64,000 bases of DNA. Origin: Trypanosoma brucei gambiense DAL972. Taxonomy: Eukaryota > Euglenozoa > Kinetoplastea > Trypanosomatida > Trypanosomatidae. The notes beneath the pieces were generated by a model. It had not been told where the DNA came from. It was given only the letters and a program-made list of their open reading frames with translations, and did no database searches. Made by a program: the position numbers and the translations under genes. The stretch lies in assembly GCF_000210295.1 (NCBI RefSeq), contig NC_026744.1, forward strand, positions 434,001-498,000, in the 5' to 3' direction. This document shows positions 53,038 through 61,903 of the stretch, piece after piece; position 1 is the first letter of the stretch, and the number at the start of each line of letters is the position of its first letter.

Positions 53038-55704
53038 TCAGTACATTTCCTCCCCGTGAATGGAACCATCGGCGTTCAAAACACCATCAAAAGCGTCTGA
53101 TATGCCCATTTCCGATGCAACGTCCCTAATCGCGGCAGCCAACTCCGCCTGTTGACTCTCCGTGAGAACCGGGGGTGAGTGATGATCTCCCCCACTTCGC
53201 TGCGGTCCTCCTTTGGTGAAAAGCTCGTTAAGTGAAGAATACAAAGAGGTTTCCATACTCTCAGCCTCACCCGTTGACGTGGTTTCTGCAGTGCGATGAT
53301 GCTCTTCATGCGCCCTCCACAAGGCAAGATCAGTGATGCGTAGGAATTGACGATAAGTTAGTGATGTGGGGTACGCACGAACCACTTCATTCGGCAGTTT
53401 AGCCGTCTGAGGAAGGATACCATAGTGATGAAGCAACTTAAGGACGCCCTCGCGGCGAATAGGCTGCAGGTTGAGCCTTACATCGTACTCCACTGAACCC
53501 AGAGCACCCTGAAGAACCTCTTCCTCAGCTGTAGTAATGATCAACAATCGCTTCCTTCGAGGCTGAGACACATCCCACTCACTGTGAGGGAACAACCCGG
53601 AACTCGACACCGACTTGAACTCGTTAATAGCAGACCTCAATGCATCCGCTGCACCCGAGTCACCACTGCGAACGTACCGTTCAACATTGTCAACAACTAA
53701 ACAGTAATCCCCTTTAAAGGCACCGGCGTCACGGAGTGCATCGATGACCTCCTGGATGTCCCTCGCGGCTCGCCCGCTGAGCTCGCGCCCTGTGAGAAAC
53801 TTCGTCACGCTAAAGCGAATGCTGCTCACCACATTTCTTGCAAACACAGTCTTTCCTGAGCCGCTGGAGCCATGAATAACAACTACAGCCGCATTTGTAA
53901 TTTGGCTGTGCTGAATACTACGCATCAACCGCCGAACTACACCCATCCCGCGAGATATCGTTCCGTCAAAATCCACAAGCTTATCAACAGCGCTATCCAG
54001 TCCCTTACCGTCGCCGGCAAGATCTTGACCACCGTTTACCTGCGCCTTTGAGTCCCATACATCCCTCAACGCAAGTTGAAAATCGCTACTGGTAACTTTA
54101 AAATGCTCAGTCGCTGCGCCAGAGAGTTCATCCTCAATACCAATATCCCCGGTGGGGAAGCTTGTGTTGAGAGAACTATCGCGGAACCGTAACAATGCGT
54201 GACTGACCGCCGCACGAACCGTGCCAGCAACATCGGCACCAGAAAATCCACCTGTTCGGTCTGCCAGTATATCCAAGCTGACATCTTCTGCAAGAAAATC
54301 CTTATCCCGTAGTTCCCGTGTGTGGATAAAAAACATCTCTCTTCGACCCTTAACATCAGGTAGGGGAACCTCAATGACAACTTCAAACCGACCTGGGCGG
54401 AGAAGTGCACGGTCAATAGCATGTAACCTGTTCGTCAATCCAATAATAAGTATATTCCTTGCTTTATTCACGCCGTCCATGATGGTTAGAAATTGGTTAG
54501 TTAGTCCATCATACACAGCCTTCGTGGAGCTTTCCTCCCCCAAATCTGCACGCCGTTTAAAGAGTGCATCGAGTTCATCCATAATGACAATGTGCAACCT
54601 CTTGCTGTTTGCAGTTTCTTCATCAGCACCAGAAGCATGTCGTGTTCCCCCGTGCTCATCCTCATCATCATCATCGCCCCACATGTTGTTAGCGTCAAAT
54701 AGCCTCCGAAGGTTCTTTTCGGAGTCACCAACGTACTTGGAAATAATGTCAGCCGCGTTGACAATAGTTACCCTCGTCCCTTTACCTTCCAGCTTGGCAA
54801 TCATACGAGCAATAAGAGTCTTACCGGTTCCCGGCGGCCCATGGAGGAGTACTCCACGTACAGGCGGAATATTAAGTGATTCCACCACCCCACGGAGTTG
54901 CCGCGTCCTACTCAAGAAAACGCGACGGAAAAGCTCATGTAGTTGCTCACTCAATCCTCCAATACCAAGAGAAACCCACTCATCATTCATTGCAGAGTGT
55001 CGGACTCTACGGAACATATATTCTAAGGGGTCTTCGGCATCCTCCTCTTCATCCTCCTCACCGCCCGAGTGCGATCCATTGCCATACGGCGTGAGGTCCA
55101 ACTCCACTGCACGGGGGACGGAGGCAAGCGTAACAGTTGTAGTCTTGTTAGAGTTGTCACTCGTTACAGTTTGAAGCAATTTCAGGTTCATCCAAGTGCT
55201 CCGTGTGGTCAGCCGTTCCAACCACAGCGGTTTATGCCTCAAACTATCCATGGGATTAAGAAGGGTACACGACAAGATCTGCCGCGGGAACAGACTAGAG
55301 GGCCTCACATGAAGACACGGCATGGAAATTAAATCAAGATCCTCCTCACCTCCATGATGTGGTATTGGTGTGTGTTCCTCCAGAACTATGCTTAAGTTCC
55401 CCAGCTGTGGGAAACCGCGCCCCCGAACGGTGAGTTGTACCGGATGAAATGAATTTAAGTCAGAGAAGCACGAAATCGTCTGGCGACCCCTTTCCGTTAG
55501 CACAGGCCTAGTGCAGCCGGTAATCCACAATATCTCTAATCTTTGATAATTGCTATATTTTGCAGGACCGCCGGGATGATATGAAGCCGCACCCAGATTA
55601 ACGCTGTAGAGACACGCCACGCACGCGCAAAGAAGAAACAGTGATGAAAGTGGATTTAGCGTGCGAAACGCTTGCCTTTTGCTAACTGTGGTCTTGACTA
55701 TCAT
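53038..55704 (-). CDS. NSF-like double AAA ATPase with an N-terminal signal anchor and TIG-like region
   Basis: This gene encodes 888 residues from an ATG. A basic start (MIVKTTVSKRQAFR) is followed by a hydrophobic segment at about 19-39, as in a signal peptide or signal anchor. Residues about 55-200 contain ITGCTRP, LTVRGRGFPQLGNLSIVL and ILSCTLLNP, with cysteines at 64, 79, 130 and 146, resembling an IPT/TIG fold. Sequons lie at N103, N186 and N209. After an acidic linker (about 213-226), the first AAA has GPPGTGKT (289-296) and IVIMDELDA (D376, E377), with LLRPGRFE arginine-finger region. The second AAA has GSSGSGKT and a LVVDNVERYV Walker B, the degenerate pattern of the NSF D2. Canonical NSF has no signal sequence and a double-psi barrel N-domain, so this is a divergent paralogue. 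By the positive-inside rule the AAA part would be in the lumen. Confidence 0.75.
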   Translation of the reverse strand: MIVKTTVSKRQAFRTLNPLSSLFLLCACVACLYSVNLGAASYHPGGPAKYSNYQRLEILWITGCTRPVLTERGRQTISCFSDLNSFHPVQLTVRGRGFPQLGNLSIVLEEHTPIPHHGGEEDLDLISMPCLHVRPSSLFPRQILSCTLLNPMDSLRHKPLWLERLTTRSTWMNLKLLQTVTSDNSNKTTTVTLASVPRAVELDLTPYGNGSHSGGEEDEEEDAEDPLEYMFRRVRHSAMNDEWVSLGIGGLSEQLHELFRRVFLSRTRQLRGVVESLNIPPVRGVLLHGPPGTGKTLIARMIAKLEGKGTRVTIVNAADIISKYVGDSEKNLRRLFDANNMWGDDDDEDEHGGTRHASGADEETANSKRLHIVIMDELDALFKRRADLGEESSTKAVYDGLTNQFLTIMDGVNKARNILIIGLTNRLHAIDRALLRPGRFEVVIEVPLPDVKGRREMFFIHTRELRDKDFLAEDVSLDILADRTGGFSGADVAGTVRAAVSHALLRFRDSSLNTSFPTGDIGIEDELSGAATEHFKVTSSDFQLALRDVWDSKAQVNGGQDLAGDGKGLDSAVDKLVDFDGTISRGMGVVRRLMRSIQHSQITNAAVVVIHGSSGSGKTVFARNVVSSIRFSVTKFLTGRELSGRAARDIQEVIDALRDAGAFKGDYCLVVDNVERYVRSGDSGAADALRSAINEFKSVSSSGLFPHSEWDVSQPRRKRLLIITTAEEEVLQGALGSVEYDVRLNLQPIRREGVLKLLHHYGILPQTAKLPNEVVRAYPTSLTYRQFLRITDLALWRAHEEHHRTAETTSTGEAESMETSLYSSLNELFTKGGPQRSGGDHHSPPVLTESQQAELAAAIRDVASEMGISDAFDGVLNADGSIHGEEMY

Positions 55705-56065
55705 CCTACCAACAATCCCGCCCCTTTGTTGAACTCTAGGTGGGTTGGAGTACGAAGGAAAGGGAGGGGGAAAAACAATACCTCAGCGCAAGCGGCAAAG
55801 GATCAAAGAACAACATGTGCGTGCGTATTCACATAAATTTTCCTAACCAAGTGCTATCACAAGATGTGAGCTCGTGAAAGACCCAATATCAGAGCGCGAT
55901 CCCGAGCAAAGTATTCTCATTTTCACCCCCGAATAAGTTTTGAAAAAAAAATGTCAAAAATAACGATAGTGGAAACTGAAAGAAATGACAAAGCCTGCGT
56001 CACAGCATAAAAAATAATAATGATTATGATGATAACGATCATATTCCAAGTCGAAACCAATCATG
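55705..56065. other. Intergenic region
   Basis: No supportable gene. Confidence 0.45.
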
Positions 56066-56617
56066 TTATTTATTTTTTCTCTTTTTTGGCGAGTTGTCTC
56101 CCGAACCAGGGGAGCCTGCCTGGGAAAGGGATTGTAAACATCGGATCGCAGTGAAAAATGGCACAATTATCCACACCGAGCTCGGCAAAAGAACCATCAG
56201 TAACTTATCCAAATAGCCGATATGCCTCGTGTATTCCCCACCCTCCACGAAATCCATCACGAAGTACAGCAGAGTTTTACTGAAAGTCATAACGCTAACG
56301 ACCGCTGCCAACTTGATAGCCGACTTCCAGTACCCGCTAAAGGAGAGAAGGGGGGCAAGTAAGCCAAGAGTGACTTCCAACAAATTCATCCAACTCTGCG
56401 CCACAACGAAGGCATCTTCATTCGGGGCGTAACGTCGGTCGTAAGTGGCGTAAACCGTCCACGGCTGAAATAAAACTAATTCGCCTAAAGGGTGTGGTGT
56501 GTCAGGTGTTTTAGGGCGGTTAAGGACAAAAACAGCATCAAGCAACACAACAGGTGCTGTCAAAAGCAACCAAGCCGTTGCGACCGTAGGGAGGCGCGGT
56601 TTCTCCATCGTCGTCAT
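56066..56617 (-). CDS. EXPERA-domain four-TM protein (EBP/TMEM97-like), ER
   Basis: The first ATG (56617) gives 183 residues; a second ATG three codons later is equally possible. Four hydrophobic segments are visible at about residues 11-33, 72-95, 100-120 and 132-155. The first carries DAVFVLNRP and the region after it PHPLGELVLFQPW, YDRRYAPNEDAFVVAQSWMN and a glutamate in LLEV, the acidic-residue pattern of the EXPERA domain shared by emopamil-binding protein (sterol delta8-delta7 isomerase) and TMEM97/sigma-2 receptor. The tail ends KKRKNK, which contains a KxKxx dilysine ER-retrieval signal. The likely location is the ER membrane and the substrate a sterol-like lipid, but which branch of the family it belongs to is uncertain. 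Confidence 0.7.
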   Translation of the reverse strand: MTTMEKPRLPTVATAWLLLTAPVVLLDAVFVLNRPKTPDTPHPLGELVLFQPWTVYATYDRRYAPNEDAFVVAQSWMNLLEVTLGLLAPLLSFSGYWKSAIKLAAVVSVMTFSKTLLYFVMDFVEGGEYTRHIGYLDKLLMVLLPSSVWIIVPFFTAIRCLQSLSQAGSPGSGDNSPKKRKNK

Positions 56618-57187
56618 CTCCTCCTCCACCAATTCCTCACAACTTACCTAATACAAACTGTTACAATGACCAAAGACTACTTCAACCGGGAGTAACCTGA
56701 AAAGGAAAGTGGCTAGCAGAATGAGTAAACGGCATATTAAAAAAGAAAAAATAGCCGAGAGACTAGAAACGAATTCACCGGGAGGCAGAAGTCCAGTATG
56801 AACACTTTTATTGTAGAATGGTCAGGTATGTGAATGGGCCCCAGAAGGCTGCATTTTCCCCCATAATTTTTTTCAAAGGGAATGAAAAAAAATGCGCAAC
56901 TGGGCGGGGGTTCCCGCATCCCGCTTCCGCTGCATTACCTCCATTTCACATTATCTCTAAAATCTCTCAAGTTACCTCCATCTGAATGCCTCAACTCGCG
57001 TCTTGTTAACGTCGTTATCTTGCCCTCCTCTTCACCTCCAAGTTAGCACACGAAATTTTCTAAACAACCCATGTATTTATAATGGAGTAGCCCCTTGCAG
57101 CGGCTAACGAATTGTAGCCTTCCTCCAACAACGAAAGCGCCTCGCGTCCTTCCGCCACCACCGAGCCACCTCGGTTCATTACTACCG
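56618..57187. other. Intergenic region
   Basis: No supportable gene. The right end leads directly into the stop codon of the acidic-tailed protein. Confidence 0.45.
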
Positions 57188-58900
57188 TTAGTTATGTTCA
57201 TCATCATCATCGTCGTCGTCATCATCATCATCATCGTCATCGTCATCCCCAGTGTCGTCATCAGCGTAGTTTCCTGTGTCGTCATCATCATCCCCAGTGT
57301 CGTCGCTGCTAAGGGTGGTGTGATCATCATCACTCTCACGGTCATCCCCCCTACGACCGTACATGGTAGAGCTCTCGCTGTCGCATTCATCTTCGCTGTC
57401 CTCACCCTCGCCATCCTTATCGCTGTTATCATCTTCATCGTTGTCACCATCGACAGGATCGTGATCGTATATGGAAACCTCGTCACTGCTGTCGTCGCCA
57501 TCGCTGCTGTCTTCTTCACTGCCGTCACTGTTATCATTACTGTCACCGTCACTGTCACCGTCACTCTCGTCATCAACAGGATCATCATCACGCGTAGAGG
57601 GTTCGTCGTCACTGCTGCCATCATCGTCCGAATCGTCGGTTTCGCTATCGTCACTGTAGGACGAGCTGTAAGACCCACTGCCATCATCAGATGAGGCAGC
57701 CGAAGAGCTTTCGTCGTCATCTTTCGCATGTCCTGAGGTTGCTTCGAAAGCGTCTGCTCCGGTTTCGACCTCCATATCGCTGCTCGACCTACCAGAATTC
57801 ATTCTGAAAGTACTGGCCGCGGCGGAGGCAACCGCGGCGTGAGCGATAGCCGAGCCCACGGCGCTTGCCCCGGCGGTAGATCCTACAAATCGTTTAGGCG
57901 GGGTACGAGTGAGGGATGAAGCACGAACTGGAGCAGCGGCCGTACGTTCTCCCCTCACCATCAACATTTTTGACACCCCTTCCCCACGCGCTTTCCTTGA
58001 GAAAGAGTCACCACAACTATCCTCCACGGCAACCGTCTCATCCACCTCCTCCATACTTCTATAGCGGTGCTCCTTTTTAGTGGTCACCTTTTTCTTTTGT
58101 TGAAGGGCATATATAGCCATCTCCCGCTTCACGAGCAGCTCATTCGTTATACGGGCATGGTATTGATGCTGGATACCGAACATATCCCCTAATACCGCGT
58201 CCAGGTATTTCATCACAAAAACGAGATTTTCCTCCTCGATGGTGGCGTTGAAACTTCGCCGATCATCCAAGTTGTACTTCGTCGCTGCCCCTCCCGCGTT
58301 CGCAGCATCATCATCCTCATCCTCATCGTCCAGTAGATTGGATCCATCCTCTGTGTTCTTCGGGCCTGCGGTCACCACTTTTGCAGTTACTTCACCTGCA
58401 AGCGCAAAAGCCGATGGTAATACAGGGAAGGACTTGCCTTCACGTGCACCAAAGCCTCCACCCTCCCCTCCTTGCCATCTAGGTATTGGCTTCAAATGTA
58501 GCGAAGAGTGTTGTTTTTCCATCGACACGTGCCGCATCTTACCCTCGAACGCAGCCAGGAGTGATGCAACATCATAAGGCCGGAGAAAAATACGACCAAA
58601 AAAGTAGTCCCCCGTGATATCAGTACTCACTTTACCTCCATTTGGGGCTGTCCTGTCTTCAGAAATCATCTTCGCTGCCGCCTCCGGTGCCATTCCCACA
58701 TGACTGTCGGGAGACTGCACACTTAGTACAAGGTGCCGCTGACGGTTGCTCTTCCAGCGCCACAGCAACACAGCCGGGTACTCGACCTCTCCCTTCGCAA
58801 TGCTTACGGGAGTGCGCAGATCCCGCACAAAAACACTGCGACCACCCGCCTTGAGAAAGACGGCAGAAGCAAAAGTTACGGCGGAGATGCGGCGCCACAT
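57188..58900 (-). CDS. MRP/Whirly-like paralogue with a long acidic repeat tail
   Basis: This gene encodes 570 residues from an ATG. An Arg-containing N-terminus (MWRRISAVTFASAVFLKAGG) fits a mitochondrial presequence. Residues about 20-140 and 208-250 align by pattern with MRP1, encoded just upstream in the same unit: GRIFLRPYDVASLLAAFEGK versus RRISVRLRHVDLAYLVGVCK, and FNATIEEENLVFVMKYLDAVLGDMFGIQHQY versus WSVKFDNHFAVTLEHFLESALDESFGFRQHY (only the matching anchors are cited). A linker of about 65 residues interrupts the two halves, with an acidic cluster (NLLDDEDEDDDAA). A basic helix follows (REMAIYALQQKKKVTTKKEHR). From about residue 395 to the end is an Asp/Ser-rich low-complexity tail built on GAT/TCA triplet repeats and ending in a poly-Asp run. 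MRP1/MRP2 form a Whirly-fold heterotetramer that anneals guide RNA to mRNA in mitochondrial editing. This could be a related RNA- or DNA-binding protein. I do not know a published description. Confidence 0.75.
   Translation of the reverse strand: MWRRISAVTFASAVFLKAGGRSVFVRDLRTPVSIAKGEVEYPAVLLWRWKSNRQRHLVLSVQSPDSHVGMAPEAAAKMISEDRTAPNGGKVSTDITGDYFFGRIFLRPYDVASLLAAFEGKMRHVSMEKQHSSLHLKPIPRWQGGEGGGFGAREGKSFPVLPSAFALAGEVTAKVVTAGPKNTEDGSNLLDDEDEDDDAANAGGAATKYNLDDRRSFNATIEEENLVFVMKYLDAVLGDMFGIQHQYHARITNELLVKREMAIYALQQKKKVTTKKEHRYRSMEEVDETVAVEDSCGDSFSRKARGEGVSKMLMVRGERTAAAPVRASSLTRTPPKRFVGSTAGASAVGSAIAHAAVASAAASTFRMNSGRSSSDMEVETGADAFEATSGHAKDDDESSSAASSDDGSGSYSSSYSDDSETDDSDDDGSSDDEPSTRDDDPVDDESDGDSDGDSNDNSDGSEEDSSDGDDSSDEVSIYDHDPVDGDNDEDDNSDKDGEGEDSEDECDSESSTMYGRRGDDRESDDDHTTLSSDDTGDDDDDTGNYADDDTGDDDDDDDDDDDDDDDDEHN
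57195..57720. repeat. Trinucleotide (GAT/TCA-type) low-complexity tract inside the coding region
   Basis: Plus-strand TCATCA/GTCGTC-type triplets encode the Asp/Ser tail of the minus-strand gene. Other frames remain open here by composition only. Confidence 0.8.
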
Positions 58901-59665
58901 TATTCTCTATGACGTACAATTAGAGCACTATGCACGCTTTTAATGTTGTTCTTCCCTCACTCCCCGCTTGTTTCGTTCCTCCTTCCAATGAACAACGATG
59001 ATGAGAATAAACTCAAACGATATATGTCTATATATGCGTGTGTACGTTGGTGTCACTCGCGACAGAAGGATAAATGTCCAAAAAGATCTCCTACGAAGAA
59101 AAACACCCACAACCGGTCAATGAAAAGTAATCAAAAAAAGATTTAGGATGTGTGGTAGTGCAGCCCCAGGGATTAATGAACCAATGGGCCACAGTACCAG
59201 TCGATTACTGTCGGACGGTAGAGAAAAAAACGAAGGCGGAAAGAGAAAGAGAAGTATCCAGCAATGTGTACATAAAAAGAAACAAGAGGTTCTTCAACCC
59301 TTGTTAGGGCCAGGTAAACACATAACAGCCTGGAGGCAGTGAAAGGAAGGGATTTTTCTTTCTTGAAGGAGATTAAAGGGTTGGGGGGAAAAGTCGGATG
59401 CGGAAGGAAGACGCAAGAAGTTCCAAAGCGGGTTCAACCCAGCACCACTAAACCAAACAAATAGACGGTGGGTGCTCACTTGCATTGCACCAAACATCTT
59501 GGTACTCAATTCCTTCCAACAACACATCTGTTGTCTATCCTACACAAAAATACAAACACATACGTACGACCTCATCCCTCAATCTTTCCCTTTTCCTCTT
59601 TCTTCTTTCTCTTCCATTCCTTTCCTTTTCATTCGTTCATTTACACACCCACTTCCTTCACATCG
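58901..59665. other. Intergenic region between MRP1 and its paralogue
   Basis: No supportable gene. Pyrimidine-rich plus-strand sequence (about 59570-59640) lies close to the MRP1 stop, and purine-rich sequence (about 59215-59290) would be pyrimidine on the minus strand. Confidence 0.45.
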
Positions 59666-60286
59666 TTAATGGTATCGCGATGTGTCACTTACAGATCGCT
59701 TCCGCCTTGCGCCTCCCTCCGCTGAAGATGTCGCTGCAATTTTCTCCCCTCCCTCTGCGGCCCGCGTGGCATAGTGCTGACGAAACCCGAAGCTCTCGTC
59801 CAATGCACTCTCCAAAAAGTGCTCCAACGTCACGGCGAAATGGTTATCAAATTTAACAGACCAGTCCTCCATCCGCTGCGAGGCCACGCGATGCACCTTC
59901 CCGTGAAGGTGATACCCCTGTGCAGACTTCTCAAAATCGAGCGTATACGCCTTTGTTTCCATGCGATGACGTGGCACCCGCTCCTTACATACGCCGACAA
60001 GATACGCAAGGTCTACATGACGCAGCCTTACGGAAATGCGACGGTCCGCATCAAACTGAGGACTTAAATCATTTGGATCCACTTTGCGTGGGCCCAGTTG
60101 TGGGTACTGAGAAATGAGAAGCAGCTTCCCATCAACGGCAACACGCGTCATTGTTCCGAGCGCAGGGTCATCCCGCACGTCGTGAATTTCAAATTTAGGC
60201 AGTGACTGAACGCCGGAAAAAGTAGAAGCGCCACGAGACCAGGCTGAGCGCATGGCCGGTCCACGCAGGCATGCGAGTCGAATCAT
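59666..60286 (-). CDS. MRP1: Mitochondrial RNA-binding protein MRP1 (gBP21)
   Basis: This gene encodes 206 residues from an ATG, the length I recall for T. brucei gBP21. The N-terminal MIRLACLRGPAMRSAWSRG is the mitochondrial presequence. The rest follows the Whirly-type fold of two beta-sheet/helix halves: PKFEIHDV, KLLLISQYPQL, RRISVRLRHVDLAYLVGVCK, KAYTLDFEKSAQGYHLHG, WSVKFDNHFAVTLEHFLESA, then a basic disordered end (GGARRKRSVSDTSRYH). With MRP2 it forms a heterotetramer that binds guide RNA stem-loops and promotes annealing to pre-edited mRNA in the mitochondrion. A pyrimidine tract ending CAG just upstream (AG at 60294-60295 on the minus strand) gives a very short 5' UTR. I am confident because the sequence matches the protein I remember, not just the family. 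Confidence 0.93.
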   Translation of the reverse strand: MIRLACLRGPAMRSAWSRGASTFSGVQSLPKFEIHDVRDDPALGTMTRVAVDGKLLLISQYPQLGPRKVDPNDLSPQFDADRRISVRLRHVDLAYLVGVCKERVPRHRMETKAYTLDFEKSAQGYHLHGKVHRVASQRMEDWSVKFDNHFAVTLEHFLESALDESFGFRQHYATRAAEGGEKIAATSSAEGGARRKRSVSDTSRYH

Positions 60287-60293
60287 GGCTTTT

Positions 60294-60360
60294 CTGTGTC
60301 AGAATAAAAAAACAAGGGAAAATCACAAGAAAGACCAAAAAGGAAACAAAAACGCACCTC
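60294..60360 (-). promoter_or_regulatory. Trans-splice acceptor tract for MRP1
   Basis: A long T-rich tract on the minus strand ends in ACAG eight bases before the ATG, the best splice-acceptor pattern in this part of the window. Confidence 0.55.
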
Positions 60361-61258
60361 GCACCCTATATGGACGGTTCCCTTAGCTTACTGTATCCCC
60401 CTTCTTCCCCTCTCTTACGCAGTGAAGAGTGGTTCTTCTGTGAAACTCATATAGAGTGTGTAAAAATGGGGGAAAATGAGATAAGCAAATATAATATATT
60501 TATTTATATTTATACCAAGTATTTAATTCCGGTTAGAAGTAGTGCTACATCACAATACCAATGCAGCACCTCGCTTATCATTTCCCTTCCCCCCCCGCCG
60601 TACAAACTCATTTTCTTTTGTTGCGACTGTTAACGTGATCCATTCTTGTGGATGTCAACTACTCAAAGTGGCTCAGCACAATAATAAGCATTCAAAAAGG
60701 TGGCATGGGTCTCAGATTTGCCTTCTTTTTTCCCTTTCTTTTCTTTTTTTATAAATGTCCTTCCTCTGTTCCTTACGCCCCCTCCCTGTTGTTATAACGA
60801 CCTCTTGCTGCTAAGAAACAAAAGCAAAAAAAACAAATAAGGAGGAGTACGGACATAAAGAAGGGTCAAGAAAATAAAACGATTTAAACGTTACAAAGCG
60901 AAGAAAAAAAAAAGAAAATAAAGCCACGACAGTCCACACACATAAACACACATAAACACGTGAGTGGAGGTGGTGGGATCTGATGAAGACGTGCAAACAG
61001 CAAAACCAGTTCGTAAAATTGGGGTGAAGTGGCAGAAACAACTGTGTGACGAAACCAACACCACTAAATTCACAGAAACGTGAGCACGCCGCCGTCGTCA
61101 CCTATTTATTGCACGCTACAGAGAGTAAGGGGAAAGGGAAAGGTAAGAAAATCAGTCAAATAACAAGGAACAGCTTACCTTGAGATACCGTTTAATCGAA
61201 GCTGTTATTTGTTACTATTATTACTATTATTGTGTTGTGGTTCCCTACGACGCCACAT
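60361..61258. other. Intergenic region
   Basis: No supportable gene. It includes an AT-rich segment near 60490-60515 and A-rich plus-strand runs near 60820-60920. Confidence 0.45.
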
Positions 61259-61903
61259 TCAATTCCGCACAACACACCACCCGTCGGCATCCCGTTCGTA
61301 CGCGTTCTTTCTTTTCTTACTCCTCCGTTTCTTCCGTTGCTCACTTCCCTCCACCTCATCCTTCATATCTAATCCGTTGCCCATTGTCTCCATTTCCTCT
61401 TCTTCACTCCCAACTACACCATCGTAAGTGTTGCCCATGGCTCCAGCACCAGCGAGTTCGTCCCCATCATCCGCGCCGCCAACATTCATGGAGAGTTGCA
61501 CGGGATTTACACGGCGGTAAACCTCGAGACTCGCTACGTACCGCTCAACGGTGCTAAAGTCATTTTGGCAACATCTGCAGTACATGTCATGTAAGACGTC
61601 ACCGACTTCCTTCATACTGTCATCCTCTACAATAACCGAGCGAGCTTCACCAAAAAAGTTTTCAAAGAATATCTCCAAATCATCCGAGTACACTTCACCA
61701 TCCTTCTGAAACCATGACACCAGCTCACGATACATTGACGTAAGTGCTGAGAGATCGCAGTGCTGCGAAACAAGATGTAACGCCGTCCATTGATTTAGCA
61801 CCGCATCCAAACCGACAATAAACCGTTGAAACTGCTCCGCTGTGGCGCGATACGGCTGCCGCATTAACTGGAGTCCTACTGGTACTTGTTGTTGCTGCTG
61901 CAT
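61259..61903 (-). CDS. TSR2: Tsr2-like pre-rRNA processing protein (Rps26 chaperone family)
   Basis: This gene encodes 214 residues from an ATG. A short poly-Gln start is followed by the Tsr2 core: QFQRFIVGLDAVLNQWTALHLV, ALTSMYRELVSWF, EIFFENFFGEARSVIVEDDSMKEVGDVLHDMYCRC. The family pattern is a W-x-x-L motif, then EF-x-x-x-(I/V)-x-D-x-S, then a conserved helix ending near Y-x-x-C. An acidic stretch (about 155-190) and a basic RKKRRSKKRKN segment follow. The end DGWCVV matches the C-terminal strand of Tsr2 orthologues. Tsr2 delivers Rps26 (eS26) to pre-40S ribosomes and protects it from aggregation, so it probably acts in nucleus and cytoplasm. The core matches, but the first half of the family signature is weaker than in yeast. 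Confidence 0.75.
   Translation of the reverse strand: MQQQQQVPVGLQLMRQPYRATAEQFQRFIVGLDAVLNQWTALHLVSQHCDLSALTSMYRELVSWFQKDGEVYSDDLEIFFENFFGEARSVIVEDDSMKEVGDVLHDMYCRCCQNDFSTVERYVASLEVYRRVNPVQLSMNVGGADDGDELAGAGAMGNTYDGVVGSEEEEMETMGNGLDMKDEVEGSEQRKKRRSKKRKNAYERDADGWCVVRN

Noticed and set aside
54221..55174. 317-codon plus-strand frame within the NSF-like gene
   Set aside because: It is rich in Ser and Pro, from reverse reading of AAA codons.
57095..57694. 199-codon plus-strand hydrophobic frame in the acidic-tail region
   Set aside because: The Val/Ile runs come from reading the GAT/TCA repeats on the other strand.
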